Positions 1 through 11,064 of a stretch of 64,000 nt of DNA are shown here, in pieces. The notes beneath the pieces are model-generated. The model was not told where the DNA came from. It saw only the letters and a program-made list of their open reading frames with translations, and made no database searches. The number at the start of each line of letters is the position of its first letter. The stretch's first letter is position 1. Source of the DNA: Anomaloglossus baeobatrachus (Eukaryota; Chordata; Amphibia; Anura; Aromobatidae); assembly GCF_048569485.1 (NCBI RefSeq), contig NC_134353.1, forward strand, positions 530,317,008 through 530,381,007. Reading direction: 5' to 3'. The position numbers and the translations under genes are program-made.

Positions 1-1199
1 TTGCTTCCTCCCTCTCCTAATTACTAGGAGCGGCGGCCTCGGCGGGCTCCACTAAGTCAGCGTCCCTCTCTAATGCGGCTAGAAGAGCTCTTTGGTTGAA
101 ATGCTGGCCGGGGGATATGCAAACTAAGTCTAAACTTTGCAATATCCCTTGTGAGGGGGAATATCTGTTTGGGCCGGTCCTGGATGACATCCTGGAGAAG
201 GTTAGCGACAAGAAAAGTGGCTTTCCCTTTCCGTCATCAAGGCGGTCCTTTCGGAAGAAGCCAGTTCGCTGGAATACCCAGCCAAGGGATCAGAATACCT
301 GGTCCGAGAGAAAGAAACCGGGAAAGGGGTTCATGTTCAAGGGGCCCTCAAAAGATCAGCATAAGTCATCCAAGTGACTCGCTTTCCCAGGTCGGAGGGA
401 GACTCTCTCAGTTCCTTCCGGCTTGGGAAAGGATTTCATCCAGTTCATGGATCCTGGGCCTAATAAAATCAGGCATCCGGCTCCCCTTCCATCACCCTCC
501 TCCTCAACGATTCCTGGTTACCCCTCTATGTCGTTCTCCTGCAGAACAGCTGGCTTTGGAAGCAGAGATCAAACACCTCCTCTTCAAGGAGGTTCTGATG
601 CAAGTTCCCACACAAGAACAAGGGGACGGATTCCACTCCACCCTCTTTCTGGTGAGGAAGCCCGACGGGTCCTATCGCACCATCATAAACCTGAAAACCC
701 TCAACCAGTTCCTTCGCATCGACAGCTTCAAGATGGAGTCCGTGAGGTCCATTGTGAAATATCCGTATCCCCAATGTCACATGGCAGTCATAGACTTAAG
801 CGATGCATACTATCATGTCCCGATCCACTCTCTTCCAATGCTTCCTCAGAGTAGCCATACACATGGGCAGTCGGGTCTGCCATTTTCAATACAAAGCCCT
901 CCCCTTCGGTCTGGCCATCGCCCCAAGAATATTTACAAAGCTAATATTGGAAGTATCCGCATATCTGCGTCAGAGGGAAGTCCTTCTAATTCCTTATCTG
1001 GACGACTTCTTGATTGTGGGCACTTCAGACATTGTGCAGCCCTTCTGCGGCAGGTGCAAGCCTCCCAGCGGGAGTTGGGCTGGTTGATCAACACAGAAAA
1101 GTCCAGGTTAATCCCATCCAAGGTTCAGCTGTTTCTGGGACTCACTTGAGACTCAAACACTCAGATGTGTCATCTACCACACTCCAAGGTGGAAGCCCT
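1..1199 (+). mobile_element. DIRS-type tyrosine-recombinase retroelement, fragment (fossil)
   Basis: The sequence encodes the end of a Gag-like region and part of a reverse transcriptase closely similar to the DIRS element at 51206-56784 in this window. Shared stretches include [22 protein letters not shown] and the YLDDFLIVG active-site region of RT. The left side is cut by the window edge; the right side stops near 1199, where a Tc1-like fragment begins. RNase H and recombinase parts are absent. It is a broken fossil with several breaks, and of the same subfamily as the intronic copy. Confidence 0.85.
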
Positions 1200-1200
1200 C

Positions 1201-1311
1201 GAAAACATTGAAAACCTCTGGAGTGAAATCAAGAGGAAGATGAATAGTCACAAGGCATCAAAAATAGTAAGAATCACTGCCTCATTTGAAGCCTTTCCAC
1301 AGGGTTTCTAG
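1201..1311 (+). pseudogene. Tc1-like transposase C-terminal fragment
   Basis: Reading from 1201 gives ENIENLWSEIKRKMNSHKAS and runs to a TAG at 1309-1311. The NLWSEIKRKM stretch is the conserved block around the last catalytic acidic residue in Tc1/mariner transposases, usually written NPIENLW. Only about 36 residues remain; the helix-turn-helix and first two catalytic blocks are missing. It lies directly against the truncated DIRS fragment, so one element probably inserted into or replaced the end of the other. It is not the family found at 40138-41346. Confidence 0.6.
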
Positions 1312-1701
1312 CTCCGTAATGACAAACACGGAAGTCTTTTGCAGACCTCTGGCTGTTATAACAACCTATCGGTGACCTGCAATCATGTCACAGACACGTC
1401 GATGGGCGCGTGGAATGATGCACCACTATGTCTATATGTTGTTAATGCTGCAATCAGATTTTGACAGCAGCATTTAACAGGTTAACAATCGTAGGCAGCA
1501 TTTCGCTCCACCCTCAATTGTTAGAGGCAGGTCTTGGCTGTAACTCACAGCCATCATCTGCTGGGTATGGGGCAAGCTCACCATGAGCACTCTCCATACA
1601 CCCGCTACCGACTTGTGCTGTACATGTATGATGGATATTGGTAATGAGTTAATACCAATTTCATATACACATGATGCTTTGCTTACTACAAAAAAGTCCC
1701 C
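1312..1701. other. unassigned intergenic sequence
   Basis: No reading frame, terminal repeat or RNA gene could be supported here. Composition is ordinary. The text has the look of an old interspersed repeat, but no family was identified. Confidence 0.3.
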
Positions 1702-1785
1702 TCTTTATACTATACTAGAAGGTGGCCTGATTCTAATGCATCGGGTATTCTAGAATTTATTATGTAGTTAATGTATGATTTCCGT

Positions 1786-1816
<31 letters not shown>

Positions 1817-2058
1817 GTGTAGTTGACAAAGTGTTTGTGTAGGGCGCTGTAAATGTTCTGGGTGTTGTCTGGGTGTGGGGGTGTGTGAGAGCGGTGTTGT
1901 TTGTGTGTTGCGTTGTGTGTGTTGCATTTTTGGTGCAGACCTGTGTGTCTGCAGCGTTGCGTGTGTGTGTGTGTGTGTGTGGTGCTGTGTGTGTTGCGTG
2001 GTTTGTGTGGGTGTGTGTTTTGGGGGGAGGTATGTTTTCTGCAATGTGTGTGTTGGAG
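1786..2058. repeat. AT and TG/GT-rich simple-sequence tract
   Basis: An (AT)n run near 1787-1808 is followed by a long G/T-biased tract with a pure (GT)n core near 1958-1981. Reading frames seen here on either strand (Cys/Val-rich or His/Thr-rich) are products of the simple repeat. Confidence 0.85.
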
Positions 2059-2059
2059 A

Positions 2060-2590
2060 AGTAGTCCTGGGGGAGAGGAGTATAATAGGAGGAGTAGTCC
2101 TGGGGGGAGAGGAGTATAATAGGAGGAGTAGTCCTGGGGGGAGAGGAGTATACTAGGAGGAGTAGTCCTGGGGGGAGAGGAGTATAATAGGAGGAGTAGT
2201 CCTAGGGGGAGAGGAGTATAATAGGAGGAGTAGTCCTGGGGGGAGAGGAGTATAGTAGGAGGATTAGTCCTGGGGGGAGAGGAGTTTAATAGGAGGAGTA
2301 GTCCTGGGGGGAGAGGAGTATAATAGGAGGAGTAATCCTGGGGGGAGAGGAGTATAATAGGAGGAGTAGTCCTGGGGGGAGAGGAGTATAATAGGAGGAG
2401 TAGTCCAGGGGGAGGTGTCTAATAGGTGGAGTAGTCCTGGGGGGAGAGGAGTATAATAGGAGGAGTAGTCCAGGGGGAGGTGTCTAATAGGTGGAGTAGT
2501 CCTGGGGGGAAGTGTCTAATAGGTGGAGTAGTCCGGGGGGGGAAGTGTCTAATAGGTGGAGTAGTCCTGGGGGGAGGTGTATAGGTGCCC
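2060..2590. repeat. 34-bp minisatellite, two variants
   Basis: The word GTCCTGGGGGGAGAGGAG recurs every 34 bp (for example at 2063, 2097, 2131, 2165) for about ten copies. From about 2400 a second variant carrying AGGTGTCTAATAGGTGGAG alternates with it and then takes over. High identity between copies indicates recent expansion. Confidence 0.9.
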
Positions 2591-2599
2591 AATGTGTGC

Positions 2600-2737
2600 A
2601 GGAAGCGTGGCCGAGCGGGCAAAGTGTGTGGGGGAGTGGCCAAGCAGGCAAAGTGTGCAGGGGCGTGTCCGAGCGGGCAAAGTGTGCGGGGGGCGTGGCC
2701 GAGCGGGCAAAGTGCGGGGGGCGGGGCCGGGCCAAGC
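2600..2737. repeat. 29-30 bp minisatellite
   Basis: The word CCGAGCGGGCAAAGTG recurs at about 2611, 2640, 2669 and 2699, spaced 29-30 bp. It abuts the 34-bp array and a GC-rich hairpin. Confidence 0.85.
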
Positions 2738-2825
2738 GGCCAATGCGACAGTTGTCACTGTAATGACGTCATTTTGGATCAAGACAGACAGAGAAACAGA
2801 CAGAATAAGGCAATTATATATATAG

Positions 2826-3734
2826 ACACTGCAATACCACTGTTGCAGTATAAAGTGAAAATCTGTCTCCCATGGAGCTCAGACTACAGATGAGTTCCAA
2901 AGAGTACTGAGATAAGTGTCAGGGGTCAACAGCAGATGTCAAACTGTCATAACCCATTGGTTCCCATGATCGCGTCAAGGTTAAGGGGTTGACTAATAGC
3001 CTGCATCAGTCACACACAGAGCTCAGAACCTGGGTGCCCTCCACACATGCAGACCCCTTACCAGGATGTTAATTTACATATTAATGTTGAAAGAGGATAA
3101 CAAATAGGGTTTTGACATGCATCTTGGCAAATAATGTTGCATGTAGCCTGGCCTTGAATTGGTATAGCTAATCATGTTTATTTTTTGACAATAATGAGGC
3201 CTGAGCTACAGTGACTTTTGTAATCCTACTGGTTCGACTTTAGCTATGGCTGCCATCCAAAGTAATACATTGAGTTGTATGCATTTGGTTGGAATACAGC
3301 TGCCGTTTGGTTAAAATCAGTCAGCAGTTAGTGCTGAGTGGGCCCGGACTGTAAATGTCCAGATTCACGCGGTTTCAGCACTATTTCCGGGCCCGACTCG
3401 GGCGCGGGATTCCGGCTGCACAATACGGAATCGGCAATTAATAAAAATGAAAAAAAACAATAAATAAATTAGCGTTTCATACTTACCGAGACTCTGTCAT
3501 GGCGGCACACTGCTTCCGGGTTGCGCTTTCACATCCTGTGCTATGCACGCAATCACACAGCTTTCGTGTTTTCCCCGCCCACCGGCCGTCCTCTCAGCGG
3601 TGATTGGTTGCAGGCTGACGCGCCCCCCAGCCTGTGACAGTCTCTGCCGCAGTCATCGCTTATCGCGGCTCAGTAATAGGCTACACTCAGAGCGGACAGT
3701 CTTCTCTATAGCTGCTCGCTCTGACATGTAGCAG
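2826..3734. other. unassigned intergenic sequence
   Basis: No supported gene. The stretch 3340-3700 is richer in CpG than its surroundings, but it lacks a recognisable promoter or exon and is followed by known repeat sequence. Confidence 0.3.
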
Positions 3735-4110
3735 TGATGTATGTGTCGCCGTGGGACTTCTCCTGTGGATTACATCAGAGCTGCAGGGTGTTTGGGCTTA
3801 ATAAAGAGGTGAAGCGTTTTGTACTTTATTCCAAATAAAGGATTGTTCTCTGTGTCTGTGTTTATTTACTGTCATTTACAGGTTTGTGTGATGCAGGTAT
3901 CTGATAGACGCCTGTGCCATCACACAAAGCTAGGGTTTAGCAGCAGCCGTGCGCCGCGATTAACCCCTGCTATTACCCCGACTGGCACCACATCACACCA
4001 GCGGGAAGAGCCGGTATCGCACACCGGTATGGTCACATCTAATAGATGCGGCAATACCGGGCGGCTGCGGGCTGAGGATATACCAGCCCTCAGCCGGCGT
4101 TATGGCTGGG
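3735..4110 (+). repeat. interspersed repeat, copy 1 of 3 in window
   Basis: The block from GTGGGACTTCTCCTGTGGAT through TTCCAAATAAAGGATTGTTC to the downstream CACCGGTATG region is nearly repeated at 5461-5735, and a diverged reverse copy lies near 48150-48480. The first two copies are long and close (same 27-codon frame beginning MYFIPNKGLFSV in both), so it is a repeat rather than an exon. Class unknown. Confidence 0.75.
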
Positions 4111-4200
4111 GATGAAAATTAGGGGGGACCGCATGTCGGTTTTTTTTTTATTATTTATTTAAAAAAAAAAAAAAGCAAGCGTTTCTTTTCTACGCCGCAG

Positions 4201-4725
4201 TTACACTTGTGAGGAACTCCCGCGAGTCTGACATTGCAGAACAGCTGCAAACATCTGACAGGAGCGTGCATGTGTTTCTAGGTACATGCATGCTCATGTT
4301 CAGACAGCAACAGGCTGTGCCGGGTGATGTCAGACCCGCACGAATCTGACAGCGCATCACCGGCACTGCTGCACATTTCTGACAGGAGCGTGCATGTGTT
4401 TCTAGGTACATGCACGCTCATGTTCAGTCAGCAGCAGGCTGTGCCGGGTGATGTCAGACCCACATGAATCTGACAGCGCATCACCGCCACTGCTGCACAC
4501 TTCTGACAGGAGCGTGCATGTGTTTCTAGGTACATGCACGCTCATGTTCAGACAGCAGCAGGCTGTGCCGGGTGATGTCAGACCCGAACGAGTCTGACAG
4601 CGCATCACCGGCACTGCTGCACATTTCTGACAGGAGCGTGCATGTGTTTCTAGGTACATGCACGCTCATGTTCAGACAGCAGCTGGCTGTGCCAGGTGAT
4701 GTCAGACCCGCACTAAATTTGCATC
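4201..4725. repeat. 124-bp tandem repeat, about four copies
   Basis: GGAGCGTGCATGTGTTTCTA starts at 4261, 4385, 4509 and 4633, exactly 124 bp apart. Each unit holds the short palindromic text TGCATGT...GGTACATGCA. Frames on both strands are continued by the repeat and are not genes. Confidence 0.93.
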
Positions 4726-5255
4726 CCTTGGATCCCAAAAATGAAAAAAAAAATTAAAAAAATACTGCCACAGGTGGAAAATTGTTACTGAAAGCTGGTA
4801 AAGTCGATTTCGTCACCAAATGTGCACCTCCTGGCAAGAATCCGCGGCAAAAATCGCGGAAAAATAACCACGGCAAAAAACGCGGCATAAAAATTGCGTC
4901 AAAACACCGCTTTTTTTGCCAGGAGGTGTAGATTGGATGCAGGAATATGGTGTAAAAATCACAGCATCAAATTTGCATCCCTTGGCCCCCCAAAATAAAA
5001 AAAAAATAAAAAAATTCTGCCACAGGTGGAAATTTTGTGCTGAAAGCTGGTGCAGGCAATTTCAGCACCAAATGTGCACCTCCTGGCAACAAACCACGGC
5101 ACAAATCGTGGAAAAAAACCCGCGGCATATAAATTGCGTCAAAACACCGCGTTTTTTGCTAGGAGGTGTAGATTGGATGCAGGAATATGGTATAAAAATT
5201 TCAGCATAAAATCTGCATCTCTTGGCCAAAAAAACTGCGCTTTTTCTGCTAGGAG
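4711..5255. repeat. 240-bp tandem repeat, about 2.3 copies
   Basis: AGGAGGTGTAGATTGGATGC occurs at 4921 and 5161 (240 bp apart). The flanking text (ATTTGCATCCCTTGG, GTGCACCTCCTGGCAA, GCGTCAAAACACCGC) repeats with the same spacing. It follows directly on the 124-bp array. Confidence 0.88.
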
Positions 5256-5460
5256 ATGCAGGTCTGTGAACTCAGTGACCTCCACCTGAGGTCAGATTAC
5301 CTGCGATCACAGATGAAGGACCGTGGGAACCTCCAGCTGTGACCGCAAATGACCTGAGTGACGTCACCGCTCAATGCACAGCTCATTCATTCTCTGGAGC
5401 TCACAGAGAGAGGTCGGTCGTGCCGCTCTCTGTGATATTCAGATTTAGCAGAGCTGAAGC

Positions 5461-5735
5461 GGCGTGGGACTTCTCCTGTGGATTACGTCGGAGCTGCAGG
5501 GTGTTTGGGGTTAATAAAGAGGTGAAGCAGGGCGTGTTTTGTACTTTATTCCAAATAAAGGATTGTTTTCTGTGTCTGTGTTTATTTACTGTCACTTACA
5601 GGTTTGTGTGATGCAGGTACCTGATAGACGCCTGTACCATCACACTAACCTTGGGTTTAGCAGCAGCCGTGCGCCGCTGCTAATCCTGCTATTACCCCAA
5701 CTGGCACCGCATCACGCCAGCGGGAAGAGCCAGTA
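5461..5735 (+). repeat. interspersed repeat, copy 2 of 3
   Basis: Near-duplicate of 3735-4000, in the same orientation, ending where DIRS similarity begins at about 5739. The two copies bracket the 124-bp and 240-bp arrays, so the array region may be interior sequence of one larger element. Confidence 0.75.
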
Positions 5736-5738
5736 GGG

Positions 5739-8285
5739 TGATGTGCAATCCAAGAGCATGTTGTGTGGGATGCCTTGTGAGGGAAACTACTTATTCGGCT
5801 CACAGCTGGATGATCTGTCTAATGCAGCAGATAAGAAACAAGGATTTCTGGCTATCCAACCTCCATTCCCTCGTAACCGACATTTTCGGAAAAGACAATT
5901 TTTTCATAAGAAGCCTCCCAAAAACCAGGATTCATGCAAAGATAGAAGGAAGTCTTCAGGGTTTATGTTTAGGGCATTCTCTTCTACCAAGCCAAAGGGT
6001 CCCCAAGGACGCCATCATCCCGGTAGGGGGAAGGCTCTCTCTCTTCCTTCCCTCCTGGGAAAAGATTTCCTCCAGCCCATGGATTTTACAGATCATCTCG
6101 GAGGGTCTGAAATTACATCTGGACTCGCCCCCTCAGGGGTATTTTATTGTAACATCCATGTGCCTAGAAGAGAAAAGGAGAGCGTTGGAGTCAGAGATCG
6201 ACTCCCTCCTTTCAAAGAGAATGATACAGGAGGTCCCAGGGGACGACGCAGATCAGGGGTTCTATTCCCCACTATTCCTCAAAAGGAAACCAGACTTGTC
6301 GTTCAGGACGATTATCAACCTAAAAAGTCTCAATCGTCACCTAGCGCAGCGCCCCTTCAAGATGGAGACAATCAAATCCACAGTGAGACTGTTGTATCCA
6401 GGGTGTTTCACGGCGATACTCGATTTAAAGGACGCCTATTACCATGTCCCCATCCACAAGGCGTATCAAGAGTTCCTGAGATTCCCTCTTCAGAAGGGAG
6501 ACACCCTGCAGCATTACCAATTCAGGGCCTTACCATTCGGTCTCTCCATGACACCCAGGATCTTTACGAAACTTATGGCAGAGGTGATGGCACATATCAG
6601 GGTCCATCAGATCCTTATTTTCCCTTACCTGGACAACCTGTTGGTGGTGAGTCGGTCAGAGGATCTCCTCAGACAGCATATCAGAAAGGTGTTGTCCATA
6701 TTTGAAGACTTGGGGTGGATCATCAATCAGGAGAAGTCCAGACTTCAACCCCTGCAGTGTCAATCCTCCCTAGGCCTGATACTGGATTCGGTCAGACAAT
6801 TGTCTTCTCTCCCACAGGAGAAAAAGAACAGGGTAAAAGATCTGGTCACCTCGGCAATACGAAAACCGGTCATGACCCTCAGACAAGCCATGTCACTAGT
6901 GGGGTCTCTTATAGCCTGCATCTCCGCTGTTCTCTGGGCACAACTACATGTGCGATCCTGTCAGATAGACGTCGTAGCCTGGCAGCGGCAGTCGGACGGC
7001 TCTTTGGATCACAAGATCCATTTATACCCAGACACGTTGCATTCCCTAACCTGGTGGCAGGACTTGACTCATTTATCCACAGGGGTATTGTGGAAAACCC
7101 GACTCACGGATACCATCACATCGGACGCCAGTCATTTAGGCTGGGGAGGTCATCTGCGACATCACCTTTTACAGGGATTATGGGACGGCCATCTGTGAAG
7201 TCAGTCCTCCAATTTCAGGCAGCTCACAGCAGTGAAGATGGCACTCAGAGGCTTTCTGCCTTATCTGACTGGTCAGCATGTTCGTATTCTCTCCGACAAC
7301 AAGGTAACGGTGGCTTACCTAAATCACCAAGGGGGAACCAGATCCCCAAAACTTCTCTCTCTCACAATGGAGATTTTTCAATTAGCAGAGTCTCATCTTC
7401 TCTCCCTGAGTGCGCTTCACATCAGAGGAAAAGACAACGAGGAAGACGATTTCTTCAGCAGACATCACTTAAATCAAGGGAAATGGGCTCTGAGCCCCCG
7501 GGTGTTCCGTCTCATCACGAAACTATGGGGAACTCCAGTATTGGACTTGTTTGCGACCAGGGCCAACAGGAAGATGGAGAAGTTCTGTTCCCTCAATCCC
7601 AGAGACTGTCCCCTGGCTATAGATTCCATGCAGATTCCCTGGTCCCAAGGTCTTCTGTATGCCTTTCCTCCTTTAATCCTCATTTCTGCTGTGCTCCATA
7701 AGATTCGGGAAGACAAAGCCCACATCATCCTCATCGCTCCCTTCTGGCCGAAGAGGGCCTGGTTTTATTGGCTTCAGAAGCTGTCAACATCAGACCCCTG
7801 TATACTTCCAGACGAGACAGATCTCCTAGTCCAGGGACCAGTGTGTCACCCCAGGGATCCAGCCCCACACTTAACAGCGTAGCATTTGAAAGGCAGCTGC
7901 TCTTAGCTCAGGGATTCTCGGGGAACCTAGTAGAGATTCTGTATAAGAGTAGGAAGCCAGTAACCACCGGTATTTATGGCAGTGTTTGGAGGAAGTTTCA
8001 GGAGCGCAAATAGGGGGCCCTCCTCCCTTCCCGGCTATCCTAGAATTCCTTCAAAAGGGGTTGGAATTGGGCCTCTCTACTAGCACTTTGAAAGTACAAG
8101 TTTCGGCCCTGGGTGCACTATATAATCAGAACCTTACAAAGAATATGTAGATTAGCAGGTTCATTAGGTCCTGTACTAGAACTGCCCCTGTCCCCTCTCC
8201 TCGTATGCCTCCCTGGGATTTAAATCTCGTTCTTGATGCCCTTGTAGACTCCCCATTTGAAACCCTGTCGGATGTTCCGCTCAAG
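5739..8285 (+). mobile_element. DIRS-type retroelement, second subfamily (fossil)
   Basis: Encoded parts in order: the end of a Gag-like region; reverse transcriptase ([42 protein letters not shown], a YLDNLLVV site); RNase H-like region (TSDASHLGWGGHL); then the start of the tyrosine recombinase region (RKPVTTGIYGSVW). Protein similarity to the element at 51206-56784 is clear but lower, so it is a separate subfamily. Inverted termini are missing at both sides and the recombinase is cut short, where Penelope-like sequence begins. It is broken in several places. Confidence 0.88.
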
Positions 8286-8842
8286 ATTGTTACTGTTATT
8301 GTTATTCATTTTGTTTCTGTTGCACATGGAAATGCTACACCATTCCTTGACATTCATTTGGAGGGGGATGGTAATGCAGGTAAAATTAATACCAAATTGT
8401 ATCAAAAACCAGTGAGTGGAAAATCCCTTTTACATGCAGCGAGTTTACATCCTGCACATGTAATAAAAATATCCCAGTGAGCGAATATATAAGGGCTAAA
8501 AGAGGGTGCTCACGATGTATGGATTATGGTCAGGAGAGTGTAAACATTACAAATAAACTAAAAAAATCGGGGCTATAATAATGCGCTACTTAATAGAGCT
8601 CGGGATATCGTTGCTACTAGAGACCGACATGAATTAGTCTATGGGGATAGCAATAGATCTAAGTGTAGAAATGATAGGAATAAGGATTTTGTTACCTTTG
8701 TTACTACTTTTACAAGTGATTTTCCCACTATTCGGAACATTGTTCGGAAACATTTACGTGTATTGCATCAAGACCATATTGTATCAGATATTTTATCTAA
8801 GGGTGTACGATTCTCCACTAGGAAAGCTACTAGTATAGGTAA
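8286..8842 (+). mobile_element. Penelope-like element A, left part
   Basis: The translation shows the end of a PLE reverse transcriptase: TPFLDIHLEGDGN, KLYQKP, LLHAASLHP followed by the linker region. The start of the element is missing; the DIRS relic lies directly upstream. At 8842 it is interrupted by the inverted-orientation PLE-B, and similarity resumes after 16703 with the Zn-finger/GIY-YIG part. It is a broken relic. The 8 bp ATAGGTAA at 8835-8842 is repeated at 16696-16703 as the target duplication. Confidence 0.75.
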
Positions 8843-11064
8843 ATAACAGAGAGTAGTAGATAGGGATATCAAACCGCGCCACTGACTCAGCCGATCCAGG
8901 AGATTATGGATTGATGTTGCTTTTATTCATTACACAGATCAAGTCAACGCGTTTCAGGAGTCACAGCTCCCTTCATCAGGACAGACTGGCAAGCAAAACA
9001 AATCTGCTGTACAAGGAATCCTTCCAGCATTATATACCTTACTAATGACGTCAAGATCCACCCACTTCTGAAAAAATCGGCGGGAATCCATACATAGAAA
9101 AAAATGTGTCATCATCTATTACATTCAGCCTTTCTTATAGTAAATCAATTCATCATTATTATATCTGTCCTGACGACTAAGAAGTATAAAATAAAAATGG
9201 ATTAAAAAGAAATTAAAAACATGTGTTTGTGCAAAATCTATATGTGTCTCTCTCTTTTATATATGAATAGTGTCAAAATGATTGTAGGGAGCCCATGCAA
9301 ATGTGCAACTAGATAATCACCACATTGCCTAGAACGTCTTTAGGAAAGTGTCAATTGATCAAAGTGGCTGGGTTGTGATAGTAAATTCAGCCAGCGCCAT
9401 CCTGGAAGTGATCATTGGGATGTGTTCAAAACATGGATTTATTACAAGGTGTACTCAATAGAACCCTATTGAACGAAAGCGTGTTTAAAAGGATCAATTG
9501 TCCAGTGAGTAAAAAATATATCTGGTATTAAAAATACATGGTGTTAAAAGGAAGAAAAGGAAAAAGAAAAAAGAAGAAGAAAAAGGATCAAAAATTTTTT
9601 ATCCCTAAGAGACGGTGTCATGGTATTAGAACCAAAACCTACGTGGAACCAGAGCTTAGTGAAGGCGAATTGTGCAAACACAAGGTGCTATAGTTTCCTA
9701 TATATCAGTATAGGGAAGAAAATAGATGCATGTCCATATAATTGTTCATTTCCCCGACCGACAGGCTAGTGCGGAACATTCTATGGGAAAAAAACCTTTA
9801 ATGTTGTTTTAGTCGGAAATCACCAACATCATACCACCATTTATTTAGGAATGATAATTCGGGGACCAGTAAAAAAGTAGAATTATACCCAGTTAAAGGC
9901 ATGGGAAAAAAATATATATATAGACATCTGTTTAAGTAAGGATATGGAGCTAGTATAAAAATGTGCCGTGAGGGTGAATAGAGTTCAAAACCTTGGGAAC
10001 AATTCAAGTGCGCATGTCAAGAAAATCTCTCTCGAGGAATGTGTGCAGACATCTGCTTAGTAAGGATATGGAGCTAGTATAGGAATGAACTATGCCGTGA
10101 GGGTGAATAGAGTTCAAACCCGTGGGAACAAATCAAGTGCGCATGTCAAAGAGATCTCTCTCGAGGAATGTGTTTGTATGGAGCTATGTGTGGTGTATGA
10201 TGTGTACTGGACCACTGCAATTGTTTAGTCTCTAACAGTTATTAAAATTATATATATATATGATATATACATATGTATAAATTAGTTCTAAAAACATACG
10301 GCTATGACCTGATCATATTATTATTACAGCAATTAAATTAAATAAATAATTTAGAGTGACCACCTAAAAGGATATAAAAATCCTCTATAAGAACACTAAA
10401 ATCTTCACAACACCTCATAAAATCATAATGTTACAAGGATTACGTTAAAAACATAAAATTTAGTCCATAATGTTCTCTAGTTAGGGAAAATCCGTTGCTC
10501 ATTAAATGACGTCCATATAAACAATCTTATTATTATAATTATTATTATTATTGGGGATCTTGTGGTCATTTCTATTACAACAAAGGCATAAACACAACAA
10601 AGGGACTACTTTAGGGGACATTAGCGATCTAATAAAACAGATCCGTTACTTCATTGAGCCCAAAGGGTTTAAGTGTGTTAAGTTTATAGATCCAATAGGT
10701 CTCTTTCCTTTTTAGAGCCTCAATGCGATTATGTGAGAAAGGGGTTATCTGTTCGATCGGAGTGATTCTGATCTTTGACTTCCCATTGTGATCCATAGTA
10801 ATGTGTCTCGACAACCCATGTAACATGAATCCTATTTTTATGTTGTGTCTATGCGAGTTTAACCTATTATGCAGGGCCTGTGTTGTTCTCCCAATATATT
10901 GTCTATCGCATTCACATTCAATCAAATATATGACATAATCTGATTGACAATTTAAACGTGATTTGATGGAAAAAACTTCCCCCCCTGTTTTAGAGCAAAA
11001 ATTGACCCTTTGATGTTGAATTGACCTGCAGCATAGACAGTTCTTAGAGAAACATTTAAAAGAT
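8843..11064 (-). repeat. PLE-B pseudo-LTR, downstream copy
   Basis: Holds the last ~145 codons of ORF2 (Zn-finger and GIY-YIG region) and the whole 3' UTR, including a hammerhead motif at 8943-8982. Near identical to 14474-16697. The AAGATG-like break at 11064 marks where the upstream partial unit was truncated. Confidence 0.9.
8943..8982 (-). ncRNA. hammerhead ribozyme motif (minimal type I)
   Basis: On the minus strand the core reads GTC-CTGATGA, then a short stem-loop (AGGGAG...CTCCT, five pairs with one bulged G), then GAAAC-GC-GTT-GAC. CTGATGA and GAAA are the invariant hammerhead core, GTC/GAC forms a short stem I, and stem III is nearly absent, as in the minimal hammerheads described from Penelope-like elements. 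The predicted cut is after GTT. The motif lies about 100 bases from the 3' end of PLE-B. Cleavage is inferred, not shown. Confidence 0.7.

Larger units (their letters stand above)
1702..2825 (+). mobile_element. possible non-autonomous Helitron filled with minisatellites
   Basis: The left end starts with TCTTTATACTATACTAGAAG, which fits the TC...CTA-rich 5' end usual for Helitrons. A GC-rich hairpin (GGCCG, 7-nt loop, CGGCC) lies near 2724-2740, and the segment closes with an AT-rich tail ending TATATATAGA near 2825. Between them are a TG-rich tract, a 34-bp minisatellite and a 29-bp minisatellite. There is no Rep/helicase reading frame. The hairpin sits further from the end than the family rule predicts and CTRR is not clear, so the class is an inference. 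Confidence 0.35.

Noticed and set aside
2063-2590. CRISPR-like regular repeats
   Set aside because: Units are contiguous with no unique spacers, and the DNA is vertebrate; it is a minisatellite.
2608-2640. GGCCGAGCGG resembles the A box of a Leu/Ser tRNA
   Set aside because: No B box or cloverleaf follows; the word is part of a 29-bp minisatellite.
9798-10007. 69-codon frame, duplicated at 15429-15638
   Set aside because: It lies in the 3' UTR of PLE-B and is duplicated only because the pseudo-LTRs are; no PLE protein matches it.
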